The notes under the pieces: generated by a model | Told to the model about the DNA's origin: nothing | Database searches by the model: none | What the model saw: the letters and a program-made list of their open reading frames with translations, nothing else | Part shown: piece by piece, positions 18,301-26,133 of the stretch | Layout: each line of letters begins with the position of its first letter | How positions within the stretch are numbered: the stretch's first letter is position 1 | Translations under genes and position numbers: made by a program | Origin: Gemmatimonadales bacterium | Lineage (GTDB): Bacteria > Gemmatimonadota > Gemmatimonadetes > Gemmatimonadales > GWC2-71-9 | Reading direction: 5' to 3' | NCBI GenBank assembly: GCA_019637315.1 | Contig: JAHBVU010000021.1 | Location: forward strand, 1-62,716 | DNA length: 62,716 nt

Positions 18301-18575
18301 GCGCCTTCTACTGTCCGGGCCACGGCCCGCATCCCAACCCGGCGGGACCGGCCCCAGGCGACGACCACGGCCGCAACCACGGCGACGAGCGCCAGCAGCC
18401 ACGTCACCACCACCCAGAGCGGCGACCGAACCGCACCCAGCCGTACCAGCCACGCCGCGATCGCCATCGCCAGCAGGGCCGCACCAATACCGCTTGCAGC
18501 GGCCGCTCCGTATCCCAGCCGCCTGAGCGGGCGGGCCAGATCTGCCAGGGCGCGCGGAGTCCGGTCTGCCGTCAC
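15306..18575 (-). CDS. DUF4175-family membrane protein with a large Gln/Glu-rich coiled coil
   Basis: A 1089-residue protein. Three predicted membrane helices lie in the first ~160 residues (GIGAALLAMAIAAWLV, WVVVTWLLALVAVVAAVVV, LGLVAVGLGVIALLG), then about 300 residues of beta-rich periplasmic sequence. A very long Gln/Glu/Arg/Ala-rich coiled coil follows (~residues 490-880, SQDIAKTLDSLVAESRALQ onward), with a helical C-terminus. This matches the DUF4175 architecture. The neighbouring DUF4159 gene starts its own product 1 base upstream of the GTG start. The coiled coil could span the periplasm or organise a complex with the TPR protein. Confidence 0.82.
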   Translation of the reverse strand: MTADRTPRALADLARPLRRLGYGAAAASGIGAALLAMAIAAWLVRLGAVRSPLWVVVTWLLALVAVVAAVVVAWGRSRRVGMRAVARTVEGAPGWRHGVLIGVLDGASAGTSAALFAAADQAAAAALDQRGTEALDPIRLRWRSSGRLGLVAVGLGVIALLGTRPLSGPVALLWSPAEAWATFVAPVQVTVDRNAVDRGESIALGLRAAGRRDAELWLRGKGEQWRRERVELDSTGRASRTIGPLEGDLFAFVASGGRSSDTVMVRVRLPVFLGRLTLTASYPAYLKLEDEVLPIAGDTLLLPEGTRLTAAGETTAELASAGWSQGSRSVAMRVEGTTFGGAITPTESGVLGLELITSDGAPLGGDPVRIPVLLVPDQVPQVEVPVPGRDTMPAMTGEVPLVIDVRDDYGVVGVSLHTRVHRNRQTAVVSLPLAGGVAERALLDTRLDLTGLGLVPGDTLSYWVEARDNAPRAQLGRSRNFVLIVPTRSETRQEQRSASQDIAKTLDSLVAESRALQRQTEDLSRERQRTSEGSRRGEQSLSFDEAKRAEQVARDQQDLIDQAEALGERLEQLQRSAEQGGITDSSFRRQLDEIRAQLDKAISPEMRQHLEQLRQALEKLDPQATKDALANLAEAQQKLREALERSKELFRRAALEGELSSLEQESREVREQQEAWNQKVASSDSAGAAASAAAEEQLAARTDSVAQGLEQAAKQLDSEERKSALESSAQQAKQAADKMREAAQSAQQGKAQEAKSKGEQAAQQMEQVEQQVQEQREEQQDAWRQEVVDALDRALAETARLSQRQLALSTAIGRGMPVSQTRQEQAVIEEGVQKIVEQVLAVSGKNALISPQIGTALLQARLQMARARDAVSSASANLREAAQQSGEAVDALNVAAFQMLRSRDDVSGSSSASGVAEAMQRMQQMAGQQGSLSQDGNNLLSMMMSQQQVGGQMQALAERQRKMAEELERFRAEMQTPGAQQLAEEARELARRLEAGRLDRETVGRQERLFRRMLDAGRTLQGEESDEKKERQGETARTDAVSIPAPLRRLQSGAGAVRLPSWEELQRLSPEERRLVTEYFRRLSAGSPP

Positions 18576-18576
18576 G

Positions 18577-19230
18577 TCAGCGGCTTCCTACCGCGTACAC
18601 GAACAGATTGACACCCATCCGAAGCGCCTGCTCATGGAGTTCCGGCGTGTTGTTGTGCACTTCGATATCCTCCCAGCCGTCGCCCAGATCCGACTCGTAG
18701 CTGTAGTAGATCACCAGTCGCCCGTCGAGAAAGATTCCAAACCCCTGCGCCGGCTTGCCGTCGTGCTCGTGGATTTTGGGAAGCCCCTTGGGAAACGGAT
18801 AGACCACGCGGTAGACCGGATGGTCCCAGGGCACTTCAACCATGGGACGATCCGGATAGAGCCGCACCAGTTCACGGCGGATCGACTCATCCATACCATA
18901 GTTGTCGTCGATGTGCAAAAAGCCGCCCTGCTCGAGGTAACGCCGGAGAGTCGCCAGGTCCGCATCACTCCATTTGACGTTGCCGTGCCCGGTCATGTGG
19001 AGGTACGGCACCTGCCACAACTCGTCATCGCTCAAGCGGACCACGCGCTCCCGTTCCGCCACCCGGAGCGGGGTCCGCTGAGCAATCGCCTTGAGCAGAT
19101 TGGGAAGGCTCGACGGATTGGCGTACCAGTCGCCGCCCCCATCGTAGTGCAGACGACCGATGGTCATTCGTTCCTGAGCCGCGAGGCCCATCGGCCCGAG
19201 CAGCAGGGCCAACACGATCCAGCGTTTCAC
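18577..19230 (-). CDS. DUF4159-domain secreted protein
   Basis: A 217-residue protein with a Sec signal peptide (MKRWIVLALLLGPMGLAAQ) and a DUF4159 domain: HYDGGGDWYANPSSLPNLL, PYLHMTGHGNVKWSD, GGFLHIDDNYG, FDGRLVIYYSYESDLGDGW-like C-terminus. This family has a GATase-like fold and often sits with DUF4175, as here. The start overlaps the rsmI stop by 4 bases. Function is unknown; co-occurrence suggests an envelope or stress-tolerance complex. Confidence 0.87.
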   Translation of the reverse strand: MKRWIVLALLLGPMGLAAQERMTIGRLHYDGGGDWYANPSSLPNLLKAIAQRTPLRVAERERVVRLSDDELWQVPYLHMTGHGNVKWSDADLATLRRYLEQGGFLHIDDNYGMDESIRRELVRLYPDRPMVEVPWDHPVYRVVYPFPKGLPKIHEHDGKPAQGFGIFLDGRLVIYYSYESDLGDGWEDIEVHNNTPELHEQALRMGVNLFVYAVGSR

Positions 19231-20060
19231 CGATCCTCCGCCACCAGGCGATAACTCTCGTTTCGCCGCAATCCGAATGCCTGGGCCACCGCCTTTGCCA
19301 CCCGGCTCCGCTCGAGCCCGGCAGCAACCAGCGCAGTGGCGACTCGCGCGGCCTGATCGAGTTCCGGCACCGGAGGGACGAACGGCACACCCTCTATCAC
19401 CAACGTCACCTCACCGCGGAGTTCCCCCCCACTGGCGAGTCCTTCTGCCAACTCGCCCAGCGTTCCCGCGCGATACTCCTCGAACCGTTTGGTCATTTCG
19501 CGGCCGAGGAGCGCACGTCGATCCGCCCCGGCCGCCTCTGCCAGATCGGCAAGCAAAGCGGCCGAGCGACCGGGGGCCTCAAAACACACTACGGTTGCCG
19601 TCTCGATTTTGATGCGTTCGAGCCAGGCTGCGCGCTCCGGACCCTTTCTCGGCGCGAAACCAGCGAAGAAGTACCGATCCGCCGGAAAACCAGACACCAT
19701 CAGCGCGGTCGCCACCGCCGAGGGACCGGGAATCGGAATCACGAGAATGCCGGCTTCTCGAGCACGTGCCACCAGGGCCGGACCGGGATCACTCACGCCA
19801 GGCGTTCCCGCGTCCGTGGTCAGTGCGACATCCTGGCCGGATTCGAGCGCCGCCAGAATCTCCGCTAGCCTGGCCGGATCAGAATGCGCATGGCAACTGA
19901 TCAGTCGGGCTGTGGACCCGGCATGATCGACCAACTTTCGGGTCTCCCGGGTATCCTCCGCCGCGACGAGGGCAACCCGCCGCAGAATGTCAGCGGCGCG
20001 CGGCGAAAGGTCGCCCAGGTTGCCGATTGGCGTCGCAACAACGTAGAGGACTCCAGCCAT
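19227..20060 (-). CDS. rsmI: 16S rRNA (cytidine-1402-2'-O)-methyltransferase
   Basis: A 277-residue SAM-dependent tetrapyrrole-methylase-fold enzyme that methylates C1402 in the ribosomal P site. Signatures are VATPIGNLGDLSPRA at the N-terminus, AEDTRETRKLV, TDAGTPGVSDPG and the PGPSA loop followed by SGFPADRYFFAGFAPRKG. ATG 20060 gives the family N-terminus; the longer in-frame start at 20111 would translate through a terminator hairpin and is rejected. No obvious ribosome-binding site is visible because the U-tract of the trxA terminator occupies that position. Confidence 0.92.
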   Translation of the reverse strand: MAGVLYVVATPIGNLGDLSPRAADILRRVALVAAEDTRETRKLVDHAGSTARLISCHAHSDPARLAEILAALESGQDVALTTDAGTPGVSDPGPALVARAREAGILVIPIPGPSAVATALMVSGFPADRYFFAGFAPRKGPERAAWLERIKIETATVVCFEAPGRSAALLADLAEAAGADRRALLGREMTKRFEEYRAGTLGELAEGLASGGELRGEVTLVIEGVPFVPPVPELDQAARVATALVAAGLERSRVAKAVAQAFGLRRNESYRLVAEDR

Positions 20061-20065
20061 ACCGA

Positions 20066-20109
20066 AATGAAAACGTCGAGTCGCCGCGACGCTACCGCGA
20101 CGACTCGAC
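20066..20109 (-). terminator. intrinsic terminator after trxA, abutting the rsmI start
   Basis: On the minus strand GTCGAGTCG (20101-20109) pairs with CGACTCGAC (20075-20083), with further inner CGCG pairing, followed by GTTTTCATTT. It ends only a few bases before the rsmI ATG at 20060. Confidence 0.75.
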
Positions 20110-20135
20110 AAAACCCGCCGGGCGGGGCCGACGCC

Positions 20136-20474
20136 TCAGGCGGCGCTGGCCGTGTGTTTGTTGATCCGCTCCTGCAATGTCGTCTTCGGCACCAGGCCGA
20201 CGACCGTATCGACGTGCTTTCCGTCCTTGAAAAACAGCAGCGTCGGGATCGACCGGACGTTCCAGCGCATCGAGGTGCGCTGGTTGGCGTCGACGTCCAG
20301 TTTGGTGATCTTCACCTTGCCCGCATTGTTCTTGGCCAGATCCTCGAGGATCGGCGCAATGGCCCGGCAGGGACCGCACCACTCCGCCCAGAAATCCACC
20401 AGTACCAGCCCCTGGGCCTGCTCGACACTGGCAGCAAACGTGTCGTCGGTGACGTGGGTGATCGTGTCGCTCAT
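20136..20474 (-). CDS. trxA: thioredoxin
   Basis: A 112-residue cytoplasmic thioredoxin with the classical redox motif WCGPCRA (Cys33 and Cys36), buried Asp in VDFWAEW and cis-Pro region RSIPTLLFFKDGK. It reduces protein disulfides using thioredoxin reductase. An intrinsic terminator follows. It is divergent from the methylmalonyl-CoA epimerase gene, with a 70-base gap that must hold both promoters. Confidence 0.97.
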   Translation of the reverse strand: MSDTITHVTDDTFAASVEQAQGLVLVDFWAEWCGPCRAIAPILEDLAKNNAGKVKITKLDVDANQRTSMRWNVRSIPTLLFFKDGKHVDTVVGLVPKTTLQERINKHTASAA

Positions 20475-20544
20475 CGAAACCTCTTGTTCGGAAACCTGTT
20501 AATTTTGCCGCTACTACGGTCTAAATATGCTTGGAGAGCCTGCT

Positions 20545-20940
20545 GTGCCCAACTCCCGGATTGCCCACGTGGGAATTGCCGTCGAACAGATCGAAGCCAG
20601 CCTGGCGTTTTACCGCGATGTGCTGGGCCTCGTCCCCCACGGCAACCCGGAAGTCCGTGACGGCGCAACCATCGTGTCGCTGCCATTCGGGGAGTCGGAG
20701 GTCGAACTGCTCGAGCCACTCGCGCCCGATGGCCCGATTGCCAAGTTTCTCGCGAAACGCGGGCCCGGTATCCATCACATCTGCTACCGAGTGGACGATT
20801 TGGACGCCGCGCTCGAACGCTGCCGAGCCCACGGCTACCGACTGATCGACGAGACTCCGCGAATCGGGGCAGCCGGAAAGCGGATTGCTTTCGTGCACCC
20901 CAAAGCCGCGACCGGCATCCTGCTCGAGCTTACCGAGTAG
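20545..20940 (+). CDS. mce: methylmalonyl-CoA epimerase (VOC fold)
   Basis: A 131-residue glyoxalase/VOC-fold enzyme that interconverts (R)- and (S)-methylmalonyl-CoA in propionate metabolism. Metal ligands are visible: RIAHVGIAV (His), GPGIHHICYRVDDL (His) and a C-terminal Glu in LLELTE. GTG 20545 has a GGAGAG site at 20531-20536; ATG 20527 is an alternative that adds six residues. The last 11 bases overlap the convergent lipoprotein gene. The mutase genes are not in the window. Confidence 0.9.
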   Translation: MPNSRIAHVGIAVEQIEASLAFYRDVLGLVPHGNPEVRDGATIVSLPFGESEVELLEPLAPDGPIAKFLAKRGPGIHHICYRVDDLDAALERCRAHGYRLIDETPRIGAAGKRIAFVHPKAATGILLELTE

Positions 20941-21394
20941 GACTGGTGCTGGAAGGCCCGCAGGGTCGGCCCGGGACCCCGGCGGCCGCGAGGTCGACGG
21001 CCGAGACGAGCCAGGAACCATCGCGGGTCTGGACCATGGTGAACGGAACGTTCTTGACGCAGCCTGCTCGGGTCAGCTCGACCACCAGCTGTCGGCGGCC
21101 CGCCCCGCCGGCTCCGGGATTCTCGCCGACCACTTTGGAGGTTCCGCCCTTGAGGTACGCATGAACGACCGAAAGTCGCTGGAGCCAGTCTGGAGGGCGG
21201 TTCGTCGTTGCCGCCGGGCCGCGGTCGGTGCCCCACAGCAAGCCCATCTGGGTCAGATTGCTGTCGGCCACCGCCTGCATGAATGCGCTGGCCACGACGG
21301 CAGGCGCACCGGACGTCGAAACCTGAGCAGGCTGGATCGCCTTGGTCGTGCACGCCAGCGTCGCGACGGTACTGATTAGCAACCAAGTACGCAT
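20930..21394 (-). CDS. small lipoprotein, unknown function
   Basis: A 154-residue protein with a short lipoprotein signal (MRTWLLISTVATLAC). The mature part has an NTF2-like feel (VASAFMQAVADSNLTQMGLLWG; TRDGSWLVSAVDL at the end) and two further Cys (AGCVKN, GRPCG). Much longer in-frame extensions run antisense to pdxJ and are discarded. It is convergent with mce, overlapping by 11 bases. Confidence 0.7.
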   Translation of the reverse strand: MRTWLLISTVATLACTTKAIQPAQVSTSGAPAVVASAFMQAVADSNLTQMGLLWGTDRGPAATTNRPPDWLQRLSVVHAYLKGGTSKVVGENPGAGGAGRRQLVVELTRAGCVKNVPFTMVQTRDGSWLVSAVDLAAAGVPGRPCGPSSTSPTR

Positions 21395-21454
21395 GAGGGT
21401 CCTCTCGGGTGGCCTTCGTGCGCGAAAGTAAACCGACCCGGAGGCGCTCTGCAA

Positions 21455-22186
21455 ATGCGGCATATGCGACTCTACATCAACATCGATCATGTGGCCACCG
21501 TCCGACAGGCGCGGCGGACCGATGAACCCGACCCGGTTCGCGCCGCAGCGTTGGCAGAAGCGGCAGGTGCGCACGGCATTACGGCCCACCTTCGCGAAGA
21601 TCGTCGCCATATCCAGGACGACGACGTCGAGCGCCTGGCCACCACCGTCACGACGGTGCTCAACCTCGAGCTCGCGCTGGCCCCGGATGTGGTGGCCCTG
21701 ACCGAACGCCTGGCCCCCTACCAGGTGACGCTCGTGCCCGAACGACGCGAGGAAGTGACCACGGAAGGCGGCCTCGACCTGTCCCGCGACACGACCCGCC
21801 TTGCCCAGGTCATCGAGACGCTGGGAGCTGCCGGCAGCCGGGTCAGCCTCTTTATCGACCCCGACCACGACGCTATCCGGCGCTCCCGCGATCTCGGCGT
21901 CCCCGCCATCGAGCTCCACACTGGGCGTTACGCGCACAGCTGGCGCGAAGGGCCCGACGCCCTGAGCCAGCTCGCCGACGCCGCCGATTTTGCCGCCACA
22001 CTCGGCCTTGCTGTGCACGCGGGGCATGGACTGACCTATCTCAACGTGCAGCCGGTTGCCGCCATCGAAGTCATCGAAGAGCTCAACATCGGCCACAGCG
22101 TGGTGAGCCGCGCCGTGATGACCGGGATGACGGAAGCAGTGACCGAAATGGGGCGATTGATCCGCGATGCCCGCGGGTCGCGTTGA
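21455..22186 (+). CDS. pdxJ: pyridoxine 5'-phosphate synthase
   Basis: A 243-residue TIM-barrel enzyme that condenses 1-deoxyxylulose-5-phosphate with 3-amino-2-oxopropyl phosphate in DXP-dependent vitamin B6 synthesis. Hallmarks: YINIDHVATVRQARRTDEPDP, the phosphate and active-site segment HLREDRRHIQDDDV, FIDPDHDAI, ELHTGRYA and HAGHGLTYLNV. The ATG at 21455 follows a GGAGG site. The DXP route agrees with ispE downstream, which also implies the MEP pathway. Confidence 0.96.
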   Translation: MRHMRLYINIDHVATVRQARRTDEPDPVRAAALAEAAGAHGITAHLREDRRHIQDDDVERLATTVTTVLNLELALAPDVVALTERLAPYQVTLVPERREEVTTEGGLDLSRDTTRLAQVIETLGAAGSRVSLFIDPDHDAIRRSRDLGVPAIELHTGRYAHSWREGPDALSQLADAADFAATLGLAVHAGHGLTYLNVQPVAAIEVIEELNIGHSVVSRAVMTGMTEAVTEMGRLIRDARGSR

Positions 22187-22218
22187 CCCAACCGCCGCTC
22201 CGTCCGTACTCTTCACCC

Positions 22219-23913
22219 ATGAGCGTGCCCTCCGGCCGACTGCAATTCTTCGTCCTCGAGGCGTCGGACTACCTCGAGCGACTTGCCCTCGTGGTCGGAC
22301 GGCCGGTGCCGCCCGACCCCGGCGAACTCGTCCGTTTGACCCGGGCACTGCGCGGGGCGGCGCTGATGGCGGGACTCGCACCATACGCCCGCGCCGCCGG
22401 TGCCCTCGAACTCCTGGCCAAGGCGCACCGGAGTGCGCCGGGGTCGTGGACGCCGGACCGTGCGGCCTCGCTGGCCGATGCGGTCGACGAGCTTCGTCGG
22501 CTCGCCTCCAGAGGCGTCGATTGGACCGATGCCGACTCCGATGCCGCCGCCGCGCTTGCCGATTCGCTCGCGGCGGGACTCGAGACCGATCCGGACGGCA
22601 CGCCCGCCGCACCGCGGCGGGCCGCAGGGCAAGGCGAAGAGCTGCAGCCCAGCGTCCGTGCCTTCATTGGCCGGGAAGGTGCGCATATCGCGGCAACGCT
22701 GGAGGACGCGGCGGCCGCACTCGACCAGGGCCGGCTGGCCGGTGCTACCGACGCCGTACTGGCGCGCCTGCAGCCACTCCGGGGGCTCGCCACGCTGCCC
22801 TCGCTCTCGCCCCTGCCGGAGTTTCTCGACGCGGTCGAACTCACCATCCGGAACCTCCGTGACGCCTCGGCACCACCGGGCGGCGCCCGGGCACTGCGCC
22901 ATGCGGCCACCGCCGTGGCGCAGCTGGCACGGGGCGTTGCCGCGGGCTCGGCGACGGGCAGCGAGACCCCGGACGTGCTGCTCGGCGCCGCCAGCCTGCT
23001 GGAGTCCTTCGGGCGGGACGACGACGTGGTGGACATCGCGACCCTGTTCCGGGACGACGACGCCAATCCGATCCTGGCCCATGGCAACGCACCATCGGCC
23101 GACGACAGCAGCGATTCGATGCTCGAACTGGTCAGTTTGGCCGACCGCCTCCGCCAGGCGGGCGACCAACTGACGCAGCCCGCATCGATAACCGGTCGCA
23201 CGCTGTATCTCTATGGCCTGGTGGTGCAACTGCGCCCGCTGACCGCCGCGGCCCCCCGGCAGCGGCCCCACCTGGCACCCTTGCTGGGCAGCATCGCCGC
23301 CGCCATCGGCCAGGGTCGGGCCGCGCGCGACCCACTGGCCTTCGCCTCCTCTCTTCGCGAAGCGGCAACCGCAATCGGGAGCGCAGCAAGCGCACGCAAT
23401 GCCATCTTCCTGGGCGACGAGCTCGAACCAGTCGTCACCATGGTGAGGCAGCTCGGCAGCGAAGCCACAGCCCCCCCCGCGGCCGATGAATCCGATGTGG
23501 TGCCGATCGAATCGCTCGCTCCGGACCCGGCTCCGCAGACATCGCCAGACCTGGCGACGCCCGATCCGGGCGACGTGGTGCCGATCCAGGCCCTTGCGCC
23601 TGACCTGCCCGACCCCGCCGTGCCGGGCGCGTTCGAGCAGAGCTTTTCCACCTACCACCGTCTGGTCGGCGCCGCTCCCGCTGCCGGCAACCTCGGAATC
23701 ACCCCGCCGGCGGCTGCCATCACGAGCCCCGACGACGACGCCGATGTCGTCGACATCGGGACCCTGCTCTTCCAAGGCCGCCGAGCCCTCGAACGCGCCG
23801 ATATCGTTCGCCTCGAGCTGAGCGGTGCGCTCAAGGCCGAGCGGCCCTTCAGCGAGATCGAACCGCTGGTGAGCGAACTCATCGACCTGGTTCCCTTGGC
23901 CCTTGCGGAATAA
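22219..23913 (+). CDS. degenerate HPt-domain protein with four short linear motifs
   Basis: A 564-residue, low-complexity acidic protein. Residues ~10-75 align with a CheA/HPt helical bundle (FVLEASDYLERL, then ELVRLTRALRGAALMAGL), but the phospho-accepting His of the usual HTLKG is replaced by Arg (RALRG). A second helical region follows at ~150-250. Four copies of a short motif DVV[DP]I-x-x-L occur: DVVDIATL (~269), DVVPIESL (~426), DVVPIQAL (~452), DVVDIGTL (~509). No enzymatic domain is seen. A TTG start at 22183 overlapping pdxJ is possible; ATG 22219 is preferred. Confidence 0.75.
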   Translation: MSVPSGRLQFFVLEASDYLERLALVVGRPVPPDPGELVRLTRALRGAALMAGLAPYARAAGALELLAKAHRSAPGSWTPDRAASLADAVDELRRLASRGVDWTDADSDAAAALADSLAAGLETDPDGTPAAPRRAAGQGEELQPSVRAFIGREGAHIAATLEDAAAALDQGRLAGATDAVLARLQPLRGLATLPSLSPLPEFLDAVELTIRNLRDASAPPGGARALRHAATAVAQLARGVAAGSATGSETPDVLLGAASLLESFGRDDDVVDIATLFRDDDANPILAHGNAPSADDSSDSMLELVSLADRLRQAGDQLTQPASITGRTLYLYGLVVQLRPLTAAAPRQRPHLAPLLGSIAAAIGQGRAARDPLAFASSLREAATAIGSAASARNAIFLGDELEPVVTMVRQLGSEATAPPAADESDVVPIESLAPDPAPQTSPDLATPDPGDVVPIQALAPDLPDPAVPGAFEQSFSTYHRLVGAAPAAGNLGITPPAAAITSPDDDADVVDIGTLLFQGRRALERADIVRLELSGALKAERPFSEIEPLVSELIDLVPLALAE

Positions 23914-24943
23914 AGTCATCGGCCTCGTCGTCGGCGCGGCCATCACGGTCGGGCTGCTCGCCTGGGTGCTCCGCGACGTCGTGTTTGCCGAGGTCTGGCA
24001 AAGCGCCCTTGCTGCGCACTGGGGGTACCTGCTCGCCGCCGTCGTCGTGGCCACTTTTGGATTCGTGCTCCGGATTCCCCGCTGGCAGATCCTGCTCCGC
24101 GGCGAGGAGGATCGGATCCTGCCCGCCCGGTCGCTCTGGCACAGTATTGCCATCGGCTTCATGGCCAACAACCTGATTCCCTTTCGTGCCGGCGAGTTCT
24201 TGCGCGCCGCAGCGATCCACCGCCTCGAACGCGTCAGCGTACCGACGGCACTCTCATCTCTCGTTGCCGAGCGGCTCTTCGATGCGCTCACGGTTCTGGC
24301 CCTGCTCTTCCTTGGACTCCTGACCGCCGGAATCCCCGCCGACGCGGAGATCGGCGGCTTTGCGATTCACCGGATTGCCCGTCAGCTGGCCGTGGCGCCT
24401 GCGCTCCTGTTGGCGGCGTGCCTGATTGCCCTCTTCTTTCCGGCGCTGATGCAGCGCATCATCCGGAGCGTGGTGCCGTCGCCGCGCCTGGCCGATTGGC
24501 TTTGCGGCTTCATCGACGGAATCACGGCGGGGCTCAGCGTCTTCCGATCGCCATCGCGGGTGGTTGTGACGGCGTTCTGGTCGATCCTGCACTGGCTCAA
24601 CAATGCATTCTCGTTCTACCTCGGCTTCAAGGCGTTCGGAATCGAGGTGGGACTGGGCGGGGCCATCCTGATGCAGAGCGTGCTCGTCGTGCTGATCGCG
24701 GTACCGTCGACCCCCGGATACTTTGGGGTCTTCGAGGCCGCCATCAAGTCCGTGCTCGTCGTGCTCGGGGTCTCAGCCACGACGGCAGTTGCCTATGCCG
24801 TGACCTACCACTTTACGACCTTCGTTCCGATCACGCTGCTGGGCCTCTGGTCGGCAGCCCGTACGCCGACCCGGCTCGGGACCGCACCGATCGGCACCGG
24901 CCCGACCCCATCAGCCCCGCAGAACCGTGACCACGCTTCGTAG
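23903..24943 (+). CDS. UPF0104/LPG-synthase-type integral membrane protein
   Basis: A 346-residue protein with about eight membrane helices, belonging to the lysylphosphatidylglycerol synthase transmembrane family (AglD/YbhN-like, MprF flippase-like): FVLRIPRWQILLRG, HSIAIGFMANNLIPFRAGEFLRA, SSLVAERLFDALT, STPGYFGVFEAAIKSVL. The family is linked to lipid or lipid-linked intermediate translocation; no synthase domain is attached. The TTG start overlaps the previous gene by 11 bases, and the end overlaps ispE by 17 bases. Confidence 0.85.
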   Translation: MRNKVIGLVVGAAITVGLLAWVLRDVVFAEVWQSALAAHWGYLLAAVVVATFGFVLRIPRWQILLRGEEDRILPARSLWHSIAIGFMANNLIPFRAGEFLRAAAIHRLERVSVPTALSSLVAERLFDALTVLALLFLGLLTAGIPADAEIGGFAIHRIARQLAVAPALLLAACLIALFFPALMQRIIRSVVPSPRLADWLCGFIDGITAGLSVFRSPSRVVVTAFWSILHWLNNAFSFYLGFKAFGIEVGLGGAILMQSVLVVLIAVPSTPGYFGVFEAAIKSVLVVLGVSATTAVAYAVTYHFTTFVPITLLGLWSAARTPTRLGTAPIGTGPTPSAPQNRDHAS

Positions 24944-25790
24944 CCCCGCCCACGCCAAGCTCAACCTGCTGCTGCGGGTCCTCGGTCGCGAGACCTCGGG
25001 ATACCATGGCATCGAAACCCTGTTCTGCCGCCTCGACTTGGCCGACGAACTCGTCGTCGAACAACGTGATGAGCCCGGGCGCATCACCCTCGACACCCAA
25101 GGCGTCGACCTCGGTCCGCCGGAACGCAATCTTGCCTACCTTGCGGCCGAACGGGTTCTGACGGCCACCGGTGCGCGGTTCGGGGTTCACCTGACGCTCG
25201 CCAAGCGGATTCCCGCCGGCGCCGGACTGGGCGGCGGTTCGGCCAACGCTGCCGCGGCGCTCGAGCTGGTCAATCAGCTGGCGGGTAACGCGGTCCCGAG
25301 GTCCGAGCTGTTTCATTTCGCCAGCCGGCTGGGGGCCGACGTCCCGTTCCTCCTGTCCGGCGCGTCGCTGGCACTCGGCTGGGGCCACGGCGATCGCTTG
25401 CTGCGCCTGCCGAGCCTTCCGGCGGCGCCGGTGCTGCTGATCATGCCGCCGATTCCGATTCGGACCCCGGATGCATACCAGTGGGTCGACGCGGCCCGCG
25501 GCAATGTGGGGTCTCGCGGGGCGCTGGCCCTCGACCTCGACAGCGTCAGCCGCTGGAGTGATGTAGCCCGAATGGCCGGTAACGATTTCGAGTCGGTCGT
25601 CTTCGGCCGCGAGCCTCGGATCCGTGACGCCTTCGACGCGCTGGCCCGCACCAATCCGACGCTCTGCCGGATGACCGGCTCTGGCTCGACGCTCTTTGCC
25701 GTCTACCGGACCGATCGCGACCGCGATGACGCCCGGATGATGATGGGCAAGAAACACGGAGCCGTCATCGCCACCCGCACCAGCGGCTGA
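24927..25790 (+). CDS. ispE: 4-diphosphocytidyl-2-C-methyl-D-erythritol kinase
   Basis: A 287-residue GHMP kinase of the MEP isoprenoid pathway, which phosphorylates CDP-methylerythritol with ATP. Motif 1 is SPAHAKLNLLLRVLGR, the GHMP ATP loop is PAGAGLGGGSANAAAAL (residues ~92-108), and motif 3 is RMTGSGSTLFAVY. The GTG start lies inside the end of the membrane protein gene, which suggests coupling. ispE next to prs, rplY and pth is a common bacterial synteny. Confidence 0.95.
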   Translation: MTTLRSPAHAKLNLLLRVLGRETSGYHGIETLFCRLDLADELVVEQRDEPGRITLDTQGVDLGPPERNLAYLAAERVLTATGARFGVHLTLAKRIPAGAGLGGGSANAAAALELVNQLAGNAVPRSELFHFASRLGADVPFLLSGASLALGWGHGDRLLRLPSLPAAPVLLIMPPIPIRTPDAYQWVDAARGNVGSRGALALDLDSVSRWSDVARMAGNDFESVVFGREPRIRDAFDALARTNPTLCRMTGSGSTLFAVYRTDRDRDDARMMMGKKHGAVIATRTSG

Positions 25791-25976
25791 GCCCCCTTTC
25801 GATGTGCCAGCCACGGGCCGGAAAGGCTTCCGAGCCTCCTCGCCGAGACCAGGCTTCGCACCAGGTACCGGGCTTATATATTGGAACCCGCGCAATCGGC
25901 GCGGCGGCCGGGACTGCAGCGCCGACCTCGCCAGGCAACAGAGCGCCGAGTCGTAACTAGCTGTAAATAAACGCTT

Positions 25977-26047
25977 TGGCCCTTCGTCCAATGGCAGGAC
26001 ATCAGACTTTGACTCTGAGAATGGTGGTTCGAATCCACCAGGGCCAA
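25977..26047 (+). tRNA. tRNA-Gln (anticodon TTG)
   Basis: A 71-base tRNA. The acceptor stem is TGGCCCT/AGGGCCA with discriminator A. The D-arm is TCGTCCAATGGCAGGACA, the anticodon stem TCAGA/TCTGA surrounds loop CTTTGAC (anticodon TTG), and the T-arm is GGTGGTTCGAATCCACC. CCA is not encoded. The stretch 25791-25976 upstream carries no gene; TATATATT at ~25874 and TAAATA just before the tRNA may be promoter elements. Confidence 0.96.
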
Positions 26048-26133
26048 CTCCGAATCCCCAGGGTCACTCGGGCCAGCTCCGCGCTGAACCGCTTTCGACC
26101 AGGATCCCCTGACCTGCGTCCTGGCCGGCTTGC

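Noticed and set aside
20060-20111. Longer rsmI starting at 20111
   Set aside because: It would translate the trxA terminator hairpin and adds residues absent from the family.
20930-22612. 560-residue minus-strand frame over pdxJ
   Set aside because: Only the last 154 codons have a signal peptide and a sensible start; the rest is antisense to pdxJ and the HPt-like gene in GC-rich DNA.
22213-24291. 692-residue antisense frame over the HPt-like gene
   Set aside because: No family features; open only because of GC-rich codon structure on the other strand.
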